A DNA stretch of 64,000 nucleotides from an uncultured Prevotella sp. (GCA_905233245.1 CAJODK010000001.1:62001-126000), one strand, 5' to 3'; counted from the first letter of the stretch, positions 51,469-60,187 are shown. The notes: generated by a model not told the origin, from the sequence alone. Made by a program: numbers and translations.

Positions 51469-54284
51469 ACAAAATACTATATACAGCTATATTCATGACA
51501 TGGTGTTTCTTTGCGCCATGTCATGCTGATAATATAGAGCAGCATGTGCAGGACATGCGCATCGATGAGAGCCAGTCCGTCATCACCGTTGTGATGGACA
51601 GTGAGTTTGGCAATCAGACCTTCACGGAAAAATCCGTCAGGAAGATATACAAGAAGACCCGCAAGAGCATCCGCAAGGAACTCCCCAAGCAGTATTCCTA
51701 CTACGAGGTGCGCATCATGGTTGACGGCCGTCTCCTCGAGGACCTCGCCAAGGCTGAGCAACCCTCCAAGGATGAACCCCAGCTAGAGCGTCAGAAGAAG
51801 AAGCAGAAGCGTGGTGGATGGTGGGGTAGTGTCTATGAGGACAGTGCACCGTGGGTCACCAATATCTCGCGTCCCAATCGCATCACCGCTGGTCTTGAGG
51901 GACGTCACATAGCCCTCTGGCAGAGCCACGGCCGTTATTATGATAAGGCGAAGGGATTCTGGAAGTGGCAGCGACCATTCTTCTTCTCTACCACCGAGGA
52001 CCTCTTCACCCAGACCATCGTAGTGCCTTACCTCATCCCCATGCTGCAGAATGCTGGTGCCTGCGTCTTCACCCCTCGCGAGCGTGACTGGCAGACGGCG
52101 GAGGTCATCGTGGATAATGACTCGCCGTACTCTGGCTATTCGGAGACCTCTCAGAGCGGTTCGTGGCACACGTCTAGGACACTGGGGTTCGCCATTCCTA
52201 AGGATACCATCCCTGATGGCTACAATCCCTTCGATAAGGGCACCGTGCGCTACATCTCCAGCACTCGTGACGATGACTGTTCTGTGGCATCCTATCAGCC
52301 CAGTCTGCCTAAGGCGGGGCGCTATGCCGTCTATGTCAGTTACGCCACTGACGAGAAGAGCCTCGATGACGTTCTCTACAGCGTCTATCATCAGGGGCAG
52401 CGTACCGATTTCCATGTCAATCAGCAGATGGGCGGCGGTACGTGGGTGTATCTTGGCACCTTCGATTTCGACGGCGGTTCTTCCCAGTCCAATAGAGTAG
52501 TGGTGTCCTCCGTCTCGTCCTCCAAGGGTGTTGTTTCCACCGATGCCGTGCGCTTTGGCGGCGGTATGGGCAATATCTCCCGTGGCGGCAGTGTCAGTGG
52601 CATGCCGCGTGCTCTCGAGGGTGCCCGCTATTACGCTCAGTGGGCTGGTGCTCCGTATAGTGTGTATGGCGGCTACAAGGGTGAGGATGACTACAAGGAT
52701 GATATCAATGTGCGCTCACGCATGACCAACTGGCTCGTTGACCGTCATGTGCCTTTCGATCTCTCGCTCGCCGTTCACTCCGATGCCGGCTACAATTCCG
52801 ACCTCAGGTCTATATACGGTTCGCTGGCTATCTGCAGTACGGGCTTTGATGACGGTCTATTGCCATCTGGCGTCTCTCGTGAGCATTCCAAGGACCTAGC
52901 TCAGCGTCTGCTCGACCAGTCGCTCAAGGACCTCAAGTCCCATTATGGTACGTGGACATGGCGCCATCTATATGACCGCAACTACTCCGAGACGCGCTAT
53001 CCCCATATCCCTTCGGCCATCTTTGAGACCCTGTCGCATCAGAGTTTCCCCGATATGAAGTTGGCTCACGACCCCGACTTCAAATTCACCATTGCACGCT
53101 CCATATACAAGACTATCCTGCGCTACGAGGCAGAGGCATATGGCAAGAAGCACGTCGTCGTGCAACCCCTCGCGCCAGAGAATTTCGCCATCTCGCTCAC
53201 TCCTCACGGCACGGCATCGCTGACATGGGTGCCTCAGAAGGATGGCGATGAGTCGTCTGCCATGCCTGATGGCTACAATGTCTATATGGCAATAGGCACT
53301 CAGGGCTATGACAACGGCACTCAGGTGGAGCGTAGCCGTTACGCCGTGCAGTTGCAGCCTGACGTGCTCTATCGCTTCCGCATCACTGCCACCAATCAGG
53401 GTGGCGAGAGTTTCCCTACTGAGGAACTCTGCGTTCTCTACCACTCTGCCTCTGCACCTACCGTGATGGTGGTCAATGGTTTCCAGCGCCTCTCCTCACC
53501 AGCTGTCCATGATGGCTATGACGACAAGGGATTCGACCTCAGCGAGGACCCTGGCGTCAGTTATGGTCTCACGGCAGGATGGTGCGGTCAGCAGAAAGTA
53601 TTCTCCACCGCTACGGCGGGCAGCGAGGGTCCTGGCACCTTCGGTTATTCTGGTCAGGAATTGCAGGGTAAATTCATCGCTGGCAATGACTTCTGCTATG
53701 TCGCTGAGCATGCCCGTGCCATCGCCTCTGCCGGTCAGTACAATATCGTCAGCGCCAGCAAGTCGCTGGTGGAGTGGGGTGGTGTGGACCTCTCGCAGTA
53801 CCCCGTCGTTGACCTCCTGCTCGGCAATGAGCGCAATGACGGCCACTCGCTCAGGCCCTACAAGACCTTCTCTCGCCAACTCCAGCAGCAGTTGCGCACC
53901 TACCCGGGACGTCTTCTTGTCTCTGGTTCCTATGTCGCCTCCGACATGATAGAGAGCGACAGCGAGGTCGATTTCATGCGCACCGTCCTCAACACCTCTT
54001 TCGGAGGCACCGTAGGCGGTCTCAATGGTCTCATCACTGGCCTCGGACAGACTCTCAATGTCACCAATGTCCTCAATGCCGACCACTACGCCACCACGCG
54101 CAGCGATGTCCTCGTGCCTCAGGGCAATGCCTTCATCGCCATGCAGTATATGGACGGTAAGACGGCAGCCGTGGCAACGCCTTCGCGCTCCTTCGTCATG
54201 GGTTTCCCTTTTGAGTGCATCACCGACCCCACACAGCGTGCCCTCGTCATGCGTGGCATTCTCGCCTTCCTCTTAACTCCTTAA
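51465..54284 (+). CDS. Exported N-acetylmuramoyl-L-alanine amidase-like protein with inserted golvesin-type domain
   Basis: 939 aa, signal peptide over residues 1-21. The amidase-like fold appears split: its first part (about 145-207, HIALWQSHGRYY) is followed by a golvesin/xanthan-lyase-type beta domain (about 208-365, with GRYAVYVSYAT, GGGTWVYLGTFDFDGGS and VSTDAVRFGGG), and the rest resumes at about 385-550 (LSLAVHSDAGYNSD, PSAIFETLSHQSFPDM). An FN3-like domain (about 565-660) and a C-terminal alpha/beta domain of unknown role follow. Relatives are often labelled xanthan lyase. Its role in wall or polysaccharide cleavage is inferred. Confidence 0.78.
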   Translation: MNKILYTAIFMTWCFFAPCHADNIEQHVQDMRIDESQSVITVVMDSEFGNQTFTEKSVRKIYKKTRKSIRKELPKQYSYYEVRIMVDGRLLEDLAKAEQPSKDEPQLERQKKKQKRGGWWGSVYEDSAPWVTNISRPNRITAGLEGRHIALWQSHGRYYDKAKGFWKWQRPFFFSTTEDLFTQTIVVPYLIPMLQNAGACVFTPRERDWQTAEVIVDNDSPYSGYSETSQSGSWHTSRTLGFAIPKDTIPDGYNPFDKGTVRYISSTRDDDCSVASYQPSLPKAGRYAVYVSYATDEKSLDDVLYSVYHQGQRTDFHVNQQMGGGTWVYLGTFDFDGGSSQSNRVVVSSVSSSKGVVSTDAVRFGGGMGNISRGGSVSGMPRALEGARYYAQWAGAPYSVYGGYKGEDDYKDDINVRSRMTNWLVDRHVPFDLSLAVHSDAGYNSDLRSIYGSLAICSTGFDDGLLPSGVSREHSKDLAQRLLDQSLKDLKSHYGTWTWRHLYDRNYSETRYPHIPSAIFETLSHQSFPDMKLAHDPDFKFTIARSIYKTILRYEAEAYGKKHVVVQPLAPENFAISLTPHGTASLTWVPQKDGDESSAMPDGYNVYMAIGTQGYDNGTQVERSRYAVQLQPDVLYRFRITATNQGGESFPTEELCVLYHSASAPTVMVVNGFQRLSSPAVHDGYDDKGFDLSEDPGVSYGLTAGWCGQQKVFSTATAGSEGPGTFGYSGQELQGKFIAGNDFCYVAEHARAIASAGQYNIVSASKSLVEWGGVDLSQYPVVDLLLGNERNDGHSLRPYKTFSRQLQQQLRTYPGRLLVSGSYVASDMIESDSEVDFMRTVLNTSFGGTVGGLNGLITGLGQTLNVTNVLNADHYATTRSDVLVPQGNAFIAMQYMDGKTAAVATPSRSFVMGFPFECITDPTQRALVMRGILAFLLTP

Positions 54285-54319
54285 CTCCTCTAACTTCTTA
54301 ACTCCTTTAATTCCTAAAC
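54277..54319 (+). repeat. Intergenic short tandem repeat (CTTAACTCCT type)
   Basis: Five units of about 9-10 nt (CTTAACTCCT, TAACTCCTC, TAACTTCT, TAACTCCTT, TAATTCCT) fill the whole spacer and include the stop codon of the amidase gene. Confidence 0.85.
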
Positions 54320-54610
54320 ATGTACACCATCACTTCCAACGCCTCCGGCACCCGCACCATTCAGATTAGCGATACACATCTCGCTACCATCAGTCAGTAC
54401 TCACTCTTCCGCAACCTTGTCGATAGCAACGGTATCGTGGACGACAGCGTGCTCGAGAAACTTCGTCTCAATGTGCGCTCCCTCATCGAGTCCACCAACG
54501 CCTCCGACCCTTCGCTTCTCGATTTCTGTTTCGAGGTGCTCTATCACCCCAATATGAAGCCCGTCGCCCTGCGCAATCTACTGGTTCTCTACACCCAACA
54601 TGCTGACTGA
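54320..54610 (+). CDS. Small protein of unknown function, coupled to ygiQ
   Basis: 96 aa, soluble, mixed alpha/beta (MYTITSNASGTRTIQISDTH, then helices). No family recognised. The 3' end overlaps the ygiQ start by 11 nt, so coupled translation is likely. Codon choice resembles the neighbours, supporting a real gene. Confidence 0.7.
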   Translation: MYTITSNASGTRTIQISDTHLATISQYSLFRNLVDSNGIVDDSVLEKLRLNVRSLIESTNASDPSLLDFCFEVLYHPNMKPVALRNLLVLYTQHAD

Positions 54611-56426
54611 TTTCCTCCCCACGACCAAGAAAGAGTGTGAACTACGCGGCTGGACCGAACTCGACGTCATACTCTTCTCTGGCGATGCCTATGTGGACCA
54701 CCCCTCATTCGGCGCCGCCGTCATTGGTCGTACACTGGAGGCAGCGGGTTATCGCGTGGCGATAGTGCCGCAACCCGACTGGCATGGCGATTACCGCGAC
54801 TTCAAGAAACTCGGTAGTCCTCGGCTCTTCTTCGGCATCTCGCCAGGCGCTATGGACTCCATGGTCAATAAGTACACCGCCAACCGCCGTCTGCGCTCTG
54901 AGGATGCCTATTCCCCCGACGGTCGCCACGACTGCCGTCCCGAGTATCCCAGCATCGTCTATACCAAGATACTCAAGGAACTCTTTCCCGACGTTCCCGT
55001 CATCCTCGGTGGCATCGAGGCGTCCCTGCGTCGCGTCACCCACTACGACTACTGGTCTGACACGCTGCGCCCCTGCATCCTCGTAGAGTCAGGCGCCGAC
55101 CTCATCACCTATGGCATGGGAGAGAAACCCACTCTCGCCTTGGCACGCGGTCTCGCTGAGGGTAAGACTCTGAAGGAGTTGCGCCACATCCCCCAGACCG
55201 TCTATCTCGCACATCGCGATGAGGTCACCATCACTCCCGACGACATCGTGCTCCACTCCCACGAGGAGTGCCTGCATAACAAGCGCGCACAGGCAGAGAA
55301 CTTCCGCCACGTGGAGGAAGAGTCAAATAAGTACCACGCCCAGCGACTCGTACAACCTCTAACCTCTAACCGCTCACCTCTCACCTCTAATCACGACGCA
55401 GTCGTGATTAATCCCCCTTACCCCCCGATGACCACGGAAGAGATAGACGCCTCCTTCGATCTGCCGTATCAACGCGTGCCTCACCCCAAGTACAAGGGCA
55501 AGCGCATACCAGCCTATGAGATGATAAAATTCTCCGTCAATCTCCATCGCGGCTGTTTCGGCGGTTGCGCCTTCTGCACCATCTCAGCTCATCAGGGCAA
55601 GTTTATCGCCTGCCGTTCCAAGGAGAGCATCCTGCGCGAGGTGCGTGAGGTGGTCAAGTTGCCCGACTTCAAGGGTTATCTCTCCGACCTCGGAGGCCCC
55701 TCCGCCAATATGTATGGCATGCACGGCCGCAATATGAAGGCATGCGAGGCATGCAAGAAGCCCTCCTGCCTGCATCCCCAGGTATGCCCCAATCTCGTCA
55801 CCGACCATAGCGCCCTGCTCGACATCTACCACGCCGTCGATGCTATGCCCGAGATTAAGAAGAGTTTCATCGGCTCAGGAGTACGCTACGACCTGCTCCT
55901 CCACCACAGCAAGGACGAGAAGAGCAATGAGGCTGCACGCCAGTACACCCGCGAACTCATCACGCGCCATGTCAGCGGACGACTCAAGGTAGCCCCCGAG
56001 CACACCTCCGACACCGTGCTCCACTACATGCGCAAACCCTCCTTCCGCCTCTTCTACGACTTCAAGCGTATCTTCGACCGTATCAATCAGGAGGAAGGCT
56101 TGCGCCAGCAACTCATCCCGTACTTCATCTCCTCACATCCCGGATGCCGCAATCAGGACATGGCGCAACTCGCAGACCTCACCAAGAAGATGGGGTACAA
56201 ACTCGAACAGGTGCAGGACTTCACTCCAACCCCCATGACCACCGCCACCGAGATGTACTACACCGGTCTCGATCCCTACACCCTCGAGCCCGTCTTCACC
56301 GCCAAGACGCAGAAGGAGAAGCTCGCTCAGCGTCAGTACTTCTTCTGGTACAAGGACAAGGACGCCCCCAACACTCCTCACCACCACAAGGACAAGCATC
56401 CCAAGGGGAAGAAGAAGAAAGGCTGA
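54600..56426 (+). CDS. YgiQ-family radical SAM protein
   Basis: 608 aa. YgiQ proteins are radical SAM enzymes of unknown reaction, with an N-terminal UPF0313 domain (VILGGIEASLRRVTHYDYW). The [4Fe-4S] motif CxxxCxxC is in HRGCFGGCAFCTISAHQGK, with SDLGGPSANMYGMHG and a later cysteine cluster CEACKKPSCLHPQVCPN. Before the cluster, between AQRLVQ and INPPYPPM, about 14 residues are encoded by a CCTCTAA-type tandem repeat plus a 9-bp hairpin. The tail is Lys/His-rich. Confidence 0.94.
   Translation: MLTDFLPTTKKECELRGWTELDVILFSGDAYVDHPSFGAAVIGRTLEAAGYRVAIVPQPDWHGDYRDFKKLGSPRLFFGISPGAMDSMVNKYTANRRLRSEDAYSPDGRHDCRPEYPSIVYTKILKELFPDVPVILGGIEASLRRVTHYDYWSDTLRPCILVESGADLITYGMGEKPTLALARGLAEGKTLKELRHIPQTVYLAHRDEVTITPDDIVLHSHEECLHNKRAQAENFRHVEEESNKYHAQRLVQPLTSNRSPLTSNHDAVVINPPYPPMTTEEIDASFDLPYQRVPHPKYKGKRIPAYEMIKFSVNLHRGCFGGCAFCTISAHQGKFIACRSKESILREVREVVKLPDFKGYLSDLGGPSANMYGMHGRNMKACEACKKPSCLHPQVCPNLVTDHSALLDIYHAVDAMPEIKKSFIGSGVRYDLLLHHSKDEKSNEAARQYTRELITRHVSGRLKVAPEHTSDTVLHYMRKPSFRLFYDFKRIFDRINQEEGLRQQLIPYFISSHPGCRNQDMAQLADLTKKMGYKLEQVQDFTPTPMTTATEMYYTGLDPYTLEPVFTAKTQKEKLAQRQYFFWYKDKDAPNTPHHHKDKHPKGKKKKG
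55352..55410 (+). repeat. In-frame short repeat plus hairpin inside ygiQ
   Basis: CCTCTAACCTCTAACCGCTC, then ACCTCTCACCTCTAA (7-8-nt units), followed directly by a perfect 9-bp hairpin AATCACGAC-GCA-GTCGTGATT (55389-55409). Together they code for PLTSNRSPLTSNHDAVV. Confidence 0.92.
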
Positions 56427-56444
56427 AATACGAAATTCTCGTAT

Positions 56445-56498
56445 GCAAAAGTTAGGGGTATATTTGGAGGAAAGAAAAAGAATTCGTAAATTTGCAAC
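56445..56498 (+). promoter_or_regulatory. Promoter block 1, upstream of the toxin-antitoxin pair
   Basis: TTTG (56463-56466), 20 nt, TAAATTTG (56487-56494). The surrounding 54 nt, GTTAGGGGTATATTTGGAGG and onward, recur almost unchanged at 57063-57118. Confidence 0.8.
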
Positions 56499-56518
56499 CT
56501 GAAAACAAATTGTAAAGA

Positions 56519-56674
56519 ATGAAAAGATACGAGCCAATAGAAGAAGAGCCACAGATGGCACGAGATGCTATGGTGGTTAATGTGCTTAATAGTCGTAACG
56601 ATATCAGTCGCGCCATAACAGGCGACGAACTTCTAAATCGTTTACGTCCTAGAATCAAAAGCCTATTTCAATGA
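56519..56674 (+). CDS. Small antitoxin-like protein
   Basis: 51 aa (MKRYEPIEEEPQMARDAMVV, then NVLNSRNDISRAITGDELLNRL and a basic end). It lies 24 nt after a consensus promoter and its stop overlaps the ATG of the RelE/ParE-like gene (ATGA). Acidic first third, size and position fit an antitoxin. No DNA-binding motif is obvious, so the call rests mainly on gene order. Confidence 0.7.
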   Translation: MKRYEPIEEEPQMARDAMVVNVLNSRNDISRAITGDELLNRLRPRIKSLFQ

Positions 56675-56997
56675 AACAGGTATTGTTTGCCCCTGACGTT
56701 GAAGAGGATTTGTACGAACTTATTAGAATCCTCGTAGATAAGCAATATCTGGGTACTTATGATTTCGCCATATCTTATGTGGAGGATATGATTAATTATA
56801 TTCAGAATCATATTGAGAGTTATCCACGCAAGAAAATTCCTTCGCACTTTGCTCTATATGGTGTAGAAATCTACTATATTGTATATAAGAGGAGTAGTAC
56901 TACTACATGGTACATTATCTTCGAAGATCGAGAAGAAGCATATTTTGTAACACGGATTACAAACAATCACGTTAGTGGACAATACTTCAATCAATAA
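56671..56997 (+). CDS. RelE/ParE-family toxin
   Basis: 108 aa. ParE-like beginning with two helices (VLFAPDVEEDLYELIRILVD, then FAISYVEDMINYIQNHIES) and a C-terminal sheet (GVEIYYIVYKRSSTTTWYIIFEDREEAYFVTRI). Toxins of this superfamily cut mRNA or poison gyrase; which one applies cannot be told. It is translationally coupled to the 51-aa gene before it and followed by a terminator 9 nt after the stop, forming a closed two-gene unit. Confidence 0.82.
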   Translation: MKQVLFAPDVEEDLYELIRILVDKQYLGTYDFAISYVEDMINYIQNHIESYPRKKIPSHFALYGVEIYYIVYKRSSTTTWYIIFEDREEAYFVTRITNNHVSGQYFNQ

Positions 56998-57005
56998 TCC
57001 TCTAA

Positions 57006-57034
57006 AGCACTCGCAGGTCTGCAAGTGCTTTTTG
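57006..57034 (+). terminator. Intrinsic terminator of the toxin-antitoxin unit
   Basis: AGCACT-C-GCAG, GT loop, CTGC-A-AGTGCT (57006-57029), then TTTTTG. Confidence 0.9.
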
Positions 57035-57062
57035 TTTGTGCACGCACACGAAGGGCTAGTGT

Positions 57063-57118
57063 GCAAAAAAGTTGGGGAAATATTTGGAGGAAAGGAAAAT
57101 AATTCTTAAATTTGCAAG
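57063..57118 (+). promoter_or_regulatory. Promoter block 2, upstream of the BspA leader
   Basis: TTTG (57083-57086), 20 nt, TAAATTTG (57107-57114), in a 54-nt context nearly identical to block 1 at 56445. Confidence 0.8.
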
Positions 57119-57119
57119 C

Positions 57120-57345
57120 AGAAATCAAAAATAATGAGCCTATGACATAAATTAGACTTAAAGACATATAGAAACTGAAGCGTCCGCTTGAATCTTGTTC
57201 ACCAAATTCGCCAAATTTTAAGAACAACTCGGAGTAAAAGCACGGATGCTCACGCTACTAGGCGTGGGCTTTTACCCGTTTAGAGTTGTATGGTGTTTGG
57301 CGATACCAAGGTGAACGTAGACGAAGTAAAACGTCCACGTTTTTT
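57120..57345 (+). ncRNA. Candidate leader or small RNA ending in a terminator, before the BspA-like gene
   Basis: No gene is present between promoter block 2 and the BspA start (57374). The predicted transcript contains a hairpin closed by GTAAAAGC/GCTTTTAC (57234-57241 with 57268-57275) with inner CACGC/GCGTG, a small TTGG/CCAA hairpin (57297-57309) and an intrinsic terminator (57314-57345). It is either a small RNA or an attenuator controlling the BspA-like gene. I know no family for it. Confidence 0.5.
57314..57345 (+). terminator. Terminator in the leader of the BspA-like gene
   Basis: AACGT-A-GACG (57314-57323) pairs with CGTC-C-ACGTT (57332-57341), then TTTTG; 28 nt before the ATG at 57374. 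Confidence 0.85.
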
Positions 57346-57373
57346 GTATATATAACCTAAAAATATTAAAACA

Positions 57374-58951
57374 ATGAAGAAGATTATTACAAAAGCTATG
57401 ACGCTCATCGTAGCACTACTGATGAGCACGACTCAATCGAAGGCGGCAGACCAACTCTACGCTGTGAAAGAAGGAAATACTGTGACACTTAAGTTTGGTG
57501 AGATTAGTCAAAGCGAAATCAACGCAGGTGGTCGGGCATATTCTGGTGGATACAAGTATTCTTGGATGGTTTATTTCTCTGATGCGACGAGTGTAGTCGT
57601 TGATTCATCATGTAAAAACTACAATGGAACAACTCTCAGTTATCTTTTCTGTGATTGCAAAAAGGTAGAAATCATAACCGGACTGAACAACCTTAATACC
57701 TCCAATGTAACAAACATGGAGAAAATGTTCATGGGATGTTATAGCCTAACGTCTGTTGATGTGAGCGCTTTCAATACGTCGAATGTAAAAAATATGGATA
57801 GAATGTTTTTCTCTTGTAAAGGATTAACATCCATTGACCTCAGTTCTTTTAATACAGAAAACGTCACAAACATGTATGAGATGTTTTCCTATTGTAAAGG
57901 ATTGACATTTATTGACTTCAGTTCTTTCAATACAGAAAATGTCACTACTATGCAAGAGATGTTTTACGATTGTACAGGACTATTATCTCTTGACCTTAGT
58001 TCTTTCAATACTAAAAAGGTAACTATTATGCAAAGGATGTTCGAGGGATGTTCGAGTATTACTTCGTTAGATCTAAGCACCTTCAACACTGCAAATGTCA
58101 CAGATATGTATAATATGTTCCGAGATTGTACAAATCTGAAGACCATATACATAAGTGATAATTGGGATGTTAGCAATGTAACGAAAAGTGATTATATGTT
58201 CAAAGGTTGTACCTCGCTCGAAGGTGATGACGGTACGAAAGTTGGCTCTAATACTAGCAAGGACTGTGCATATGCTGGTCCTGGAGGATATATGAGTAAG
58301 AAAGTTCTATTTGCTGTTGTTGATGGAAGTAACGTGATACTAAAATGTGGCGCTGCTGAATCTGGTTCTTATATTTATACTGGAGAAGACTCATGGAATA
58401 CAGATTTTGCTACTAATATTACAACTATCACTATCGATGAATCATGTAAAAATAATACTGGCGATAATCTAAGTTTTGTATTTGCAGATTGCGATAAATT
58501 GGAGAACATTATTGGTCTTGGCAATTTAAATACTTCAAAGGTAACTAACTTCTCAAGTATGTTTTATCAATGTGAAAAGTTAACGACTCTTGACCTTAGT
58601 GGTTGGAAGACTGCTAATGTTACCAACATGAGTAATATGTTTAGAAATTGTGAATCCTTGAAGACCATTTATGTTGATGATAATTGGAATACTGCTAGTG
58701 TTAATGCCAGCAGTAATATGTTTAGAGATTGTATATCAATAAAGGGTGAGGATGGTACTACATACGACTCAAGCAAAAGAGATGTAGCTTATGCACATAC
58801 AGGTACTGGTGGTTACTTAACGAAAGCGACTACAGAAGTGAGGAACGTATCATCAAGCACAATAAGAAATAATGTAAGTCTAAAAAAAATTATTAAAGAT
58901 GGTATAATATTGATAGGAGACCACAACGTAGCAGGTGAACGAATTAAATAA
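57374..58951 (+). CDS. BspA-like surface protein with DUF285 leucine-rich repeats
   Basis: 525 aa. Signal peptide over about residues 1-24 (MTLIVALLMSTTQSKAA). Repeats of about 24 residues of the form MFxxCxxLTSxDLSxFNTxNVTNM run from about 95 to 270 (about seven), and a shorter second set from about 370 to 445. Each set is headed by a similar opening (LYAVKEGNTVTLKFG and LFAVVDGSNVILKCG), so an internal duplication is visible. The last 20 residues (KKIIKDGIILIGDHN) resemble a degenerate short T9SS-type end. Such proteins bind host or other cell surfaces. Codons are much more AT-rich than in the flanks. Confidence 0.9.
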   Translation: MKKIITKAMTLIVALLMSTTQSKAADQLYAVKEGNTVTLKFGEISQSEINAGGRAYSGGYKYSWMVYFSDATSVVVDSSCKNYNGTTLSYLFCDCKKVEIITGLNNLNTSNVTNMEKMFMGCYSLTSVDVSAFNTSNVKNMDRMFFSCKGLTSIDLSSFNTENVTNMYEMFSYCKGLTFIDFSSFNTENVTTMQEMFYDCTGLLSLDLSSFNTKKVTIMQRMFEGCSSITSLDLSTFNTANVTDMYNMFRDCTNLKTIYISDNWDVSNVTKSDYMFKGCTSLEGDDGTKVGSNTSKDCAYAGPGGYMSKKVLFAVVDGSNVILKCGAAESGSYIYTGEDSWNTDFATNITTITIDESCKNNTGDNLSFVFADCDKLENIIGLGNLNTSKVTNFSSMFYQCEKLTTLDLSGWKTANVTNMSNMFRNCESLKTIYVDDNWNTASVNASSNMFRDCISIKGEDGTTYDSSKRDVAYAHTGTGGYLTKATTEVRNVSSSTIRNNVSLKKIIKDGIILIGDHNVAGERIK

Positions 58952-58958
58952 TTAAACA

Positions 58959-59153
58959 ATGACAAAGAAGCTATTAGTTACAGCCAAATATGGTTCTTTG
59001 GTATTTTCCGAAGTAGCGTGCCCATATAACAAAAAGGCTCATAAAGAGCAGTATGATTCCTGTTGTAGTGGCATTAAACGACAAATAATTGATGCAGGAA
59101 AGGAAGAAATGCTAGATGCTTTTATCTTCCAATATGAGGTTGTGGTGGAATAA
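58959..59153 (+). CDS. Small cysteine-containing protein, unknown
   Basis: 64 aa (MTKKLLVTAKYGSLVFSEVA, with C20, C33, C34). It starts 7 nt after the BspA-like gene, in the same strand and base composition. No family recognised; it could be a partial gene. Confidence 0.55.
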   Translation: MTKKLLVTAKYGSLVFSEVACPYNKKAHKEQYDSCCSGIKRQIIDAGKEEMLDAFIFQYEVVVE

Positions 59154-59247
59154 ATATGGTACGTGTGCTATAACAAATAATAAGGGAAATAGTATGAACC
59201 CGCAGAGGAGTATCTAAAGAAAAGCAAATAAAATCAAATATAAAGGT

Positions 59248-60027
59248 ATGAAACATCTAAATATTTTTTTCTACTTGTGCATTATATCACTCTGTAGTTT
59301 TACTTTATCATCTTGTGGCGGTGACGATGATGGTGCTGGCGGTGGTTCAACTGGCAGGATTGTAGATGGCGTCTATGTTCCTGATGGAAAAAAGTTAACA
59401 CAATTGCAATTATCAGAACAAAATGAATATGATAGTAGCGAATATCTTATAAAATTTGATATGAAATACGATGCCAAAGGAAGACTGACAAACATCTCAT
59501 ATTCTACTGATAATTACGCTATCACAAACTTAGTAACTATTGATTATGACCTTAAGACCATAACTCTTAGCAATGATGTGGATTCTCCCTACCACTCTTA
59601 TTCTTTCTCTTTGAATAGTGAGGGATACATTTCAAAGATTGGTACGTGTGATATAATATATGATGCGAATGGATATGTGTATAAGATAAGAGACAATAAA
59701 GGTATTGGCACTCTTTTTTTTGACAGCGGTGACTTTATAAAGGCCGCTGTTGAACCTTTGATATCTGGTAATACAAAACTGTATTATGCCTTTTATGGGA
59801 ATGATAGTTCTACAGGAGACTTATATGTATCAGTAAGTGGAAATGCCAACAGTTATGCTTGTCTTGATTTTAAAGCAGTACTATCTCTAATAGCATACCA
59901 ATCTGGATTATTTGGAAAAGTAAGCAGGTGCGTTACTAATCTAAGAGAAAACAGTAGCAGGGCAATAGGCAAATACGAAACCAACAAAAATTCAAGAACC
60001 TATAGATTTACTTTTGTCAGCAAATAA
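59248..60027 (+). CDS. Lipoprotein of the DUF4595-like type
   Basis: 259 aa. Lipoprotein signal peptide with lipobox LSSC (Cys23) followed by GGDDDGAGGG, the acidic/glycine tether that in Bacteroidetes often marks export to the cell surface. The body is beta-rich with RHS-like short repeats (MKYDAKGRLTNISYS, IIYDANGYVYKI). The family assignment is tentative. It ends with TYRFTFVSK, and a separate remnant ending in YTFTWQ lies just downstream. Confidence 0.75.
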   Translation: MKHLNIFFYLCIISLCSFTLSSCGGDDDGAGGGSTGRIVDGVYVPDGKKLTQLQLSEQNEYDSSEYLIKFDMKYDAKGRLTNISYSTDNYAITNLVTIDYDLKTITLSNDVDSPYHSYSFSLNSEGYISKIGTCDIIYDANGYVYKIRDNKGIGTLFFDSGDFIKAAVEPLISGNTKLYYAFYGNDSSTGDLYVSVSGNANSYACLDFKAVLSLIAYQSGLFGKVSRCVTNLRENSSRAIGKYETNKNSRTYRFTFVSK

Positions 60028-60060
60028 CGAGTCCTTATCTCCAACTGCTGAAGAATACTA

Positions 60061-60187
60061 AATCTCTGACATTGATTTCCAACTTAATAAAAACTACGAA
60101 CATTCTTTCCCTTATGATGACACATCAAAGATAGAAGTTACAGAAATAGGGAGTGCTTACAAAAGATATACTTTCACTTGGCAATAA
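60061..60187 (+). pseudogene. C-terminal remnant of a related lipoprotein gene
   Basis: One frame reads SDIDFQLNKNYEHSFPYDD and ends KRYTFTWQ plus stop (60185-60187), the usual end of this kind of lipoprotein, but it has no start and is closed upstream by a stop. It is either the old 3' end of the gene before or a decayed duplicate. Confidence 0.6.
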
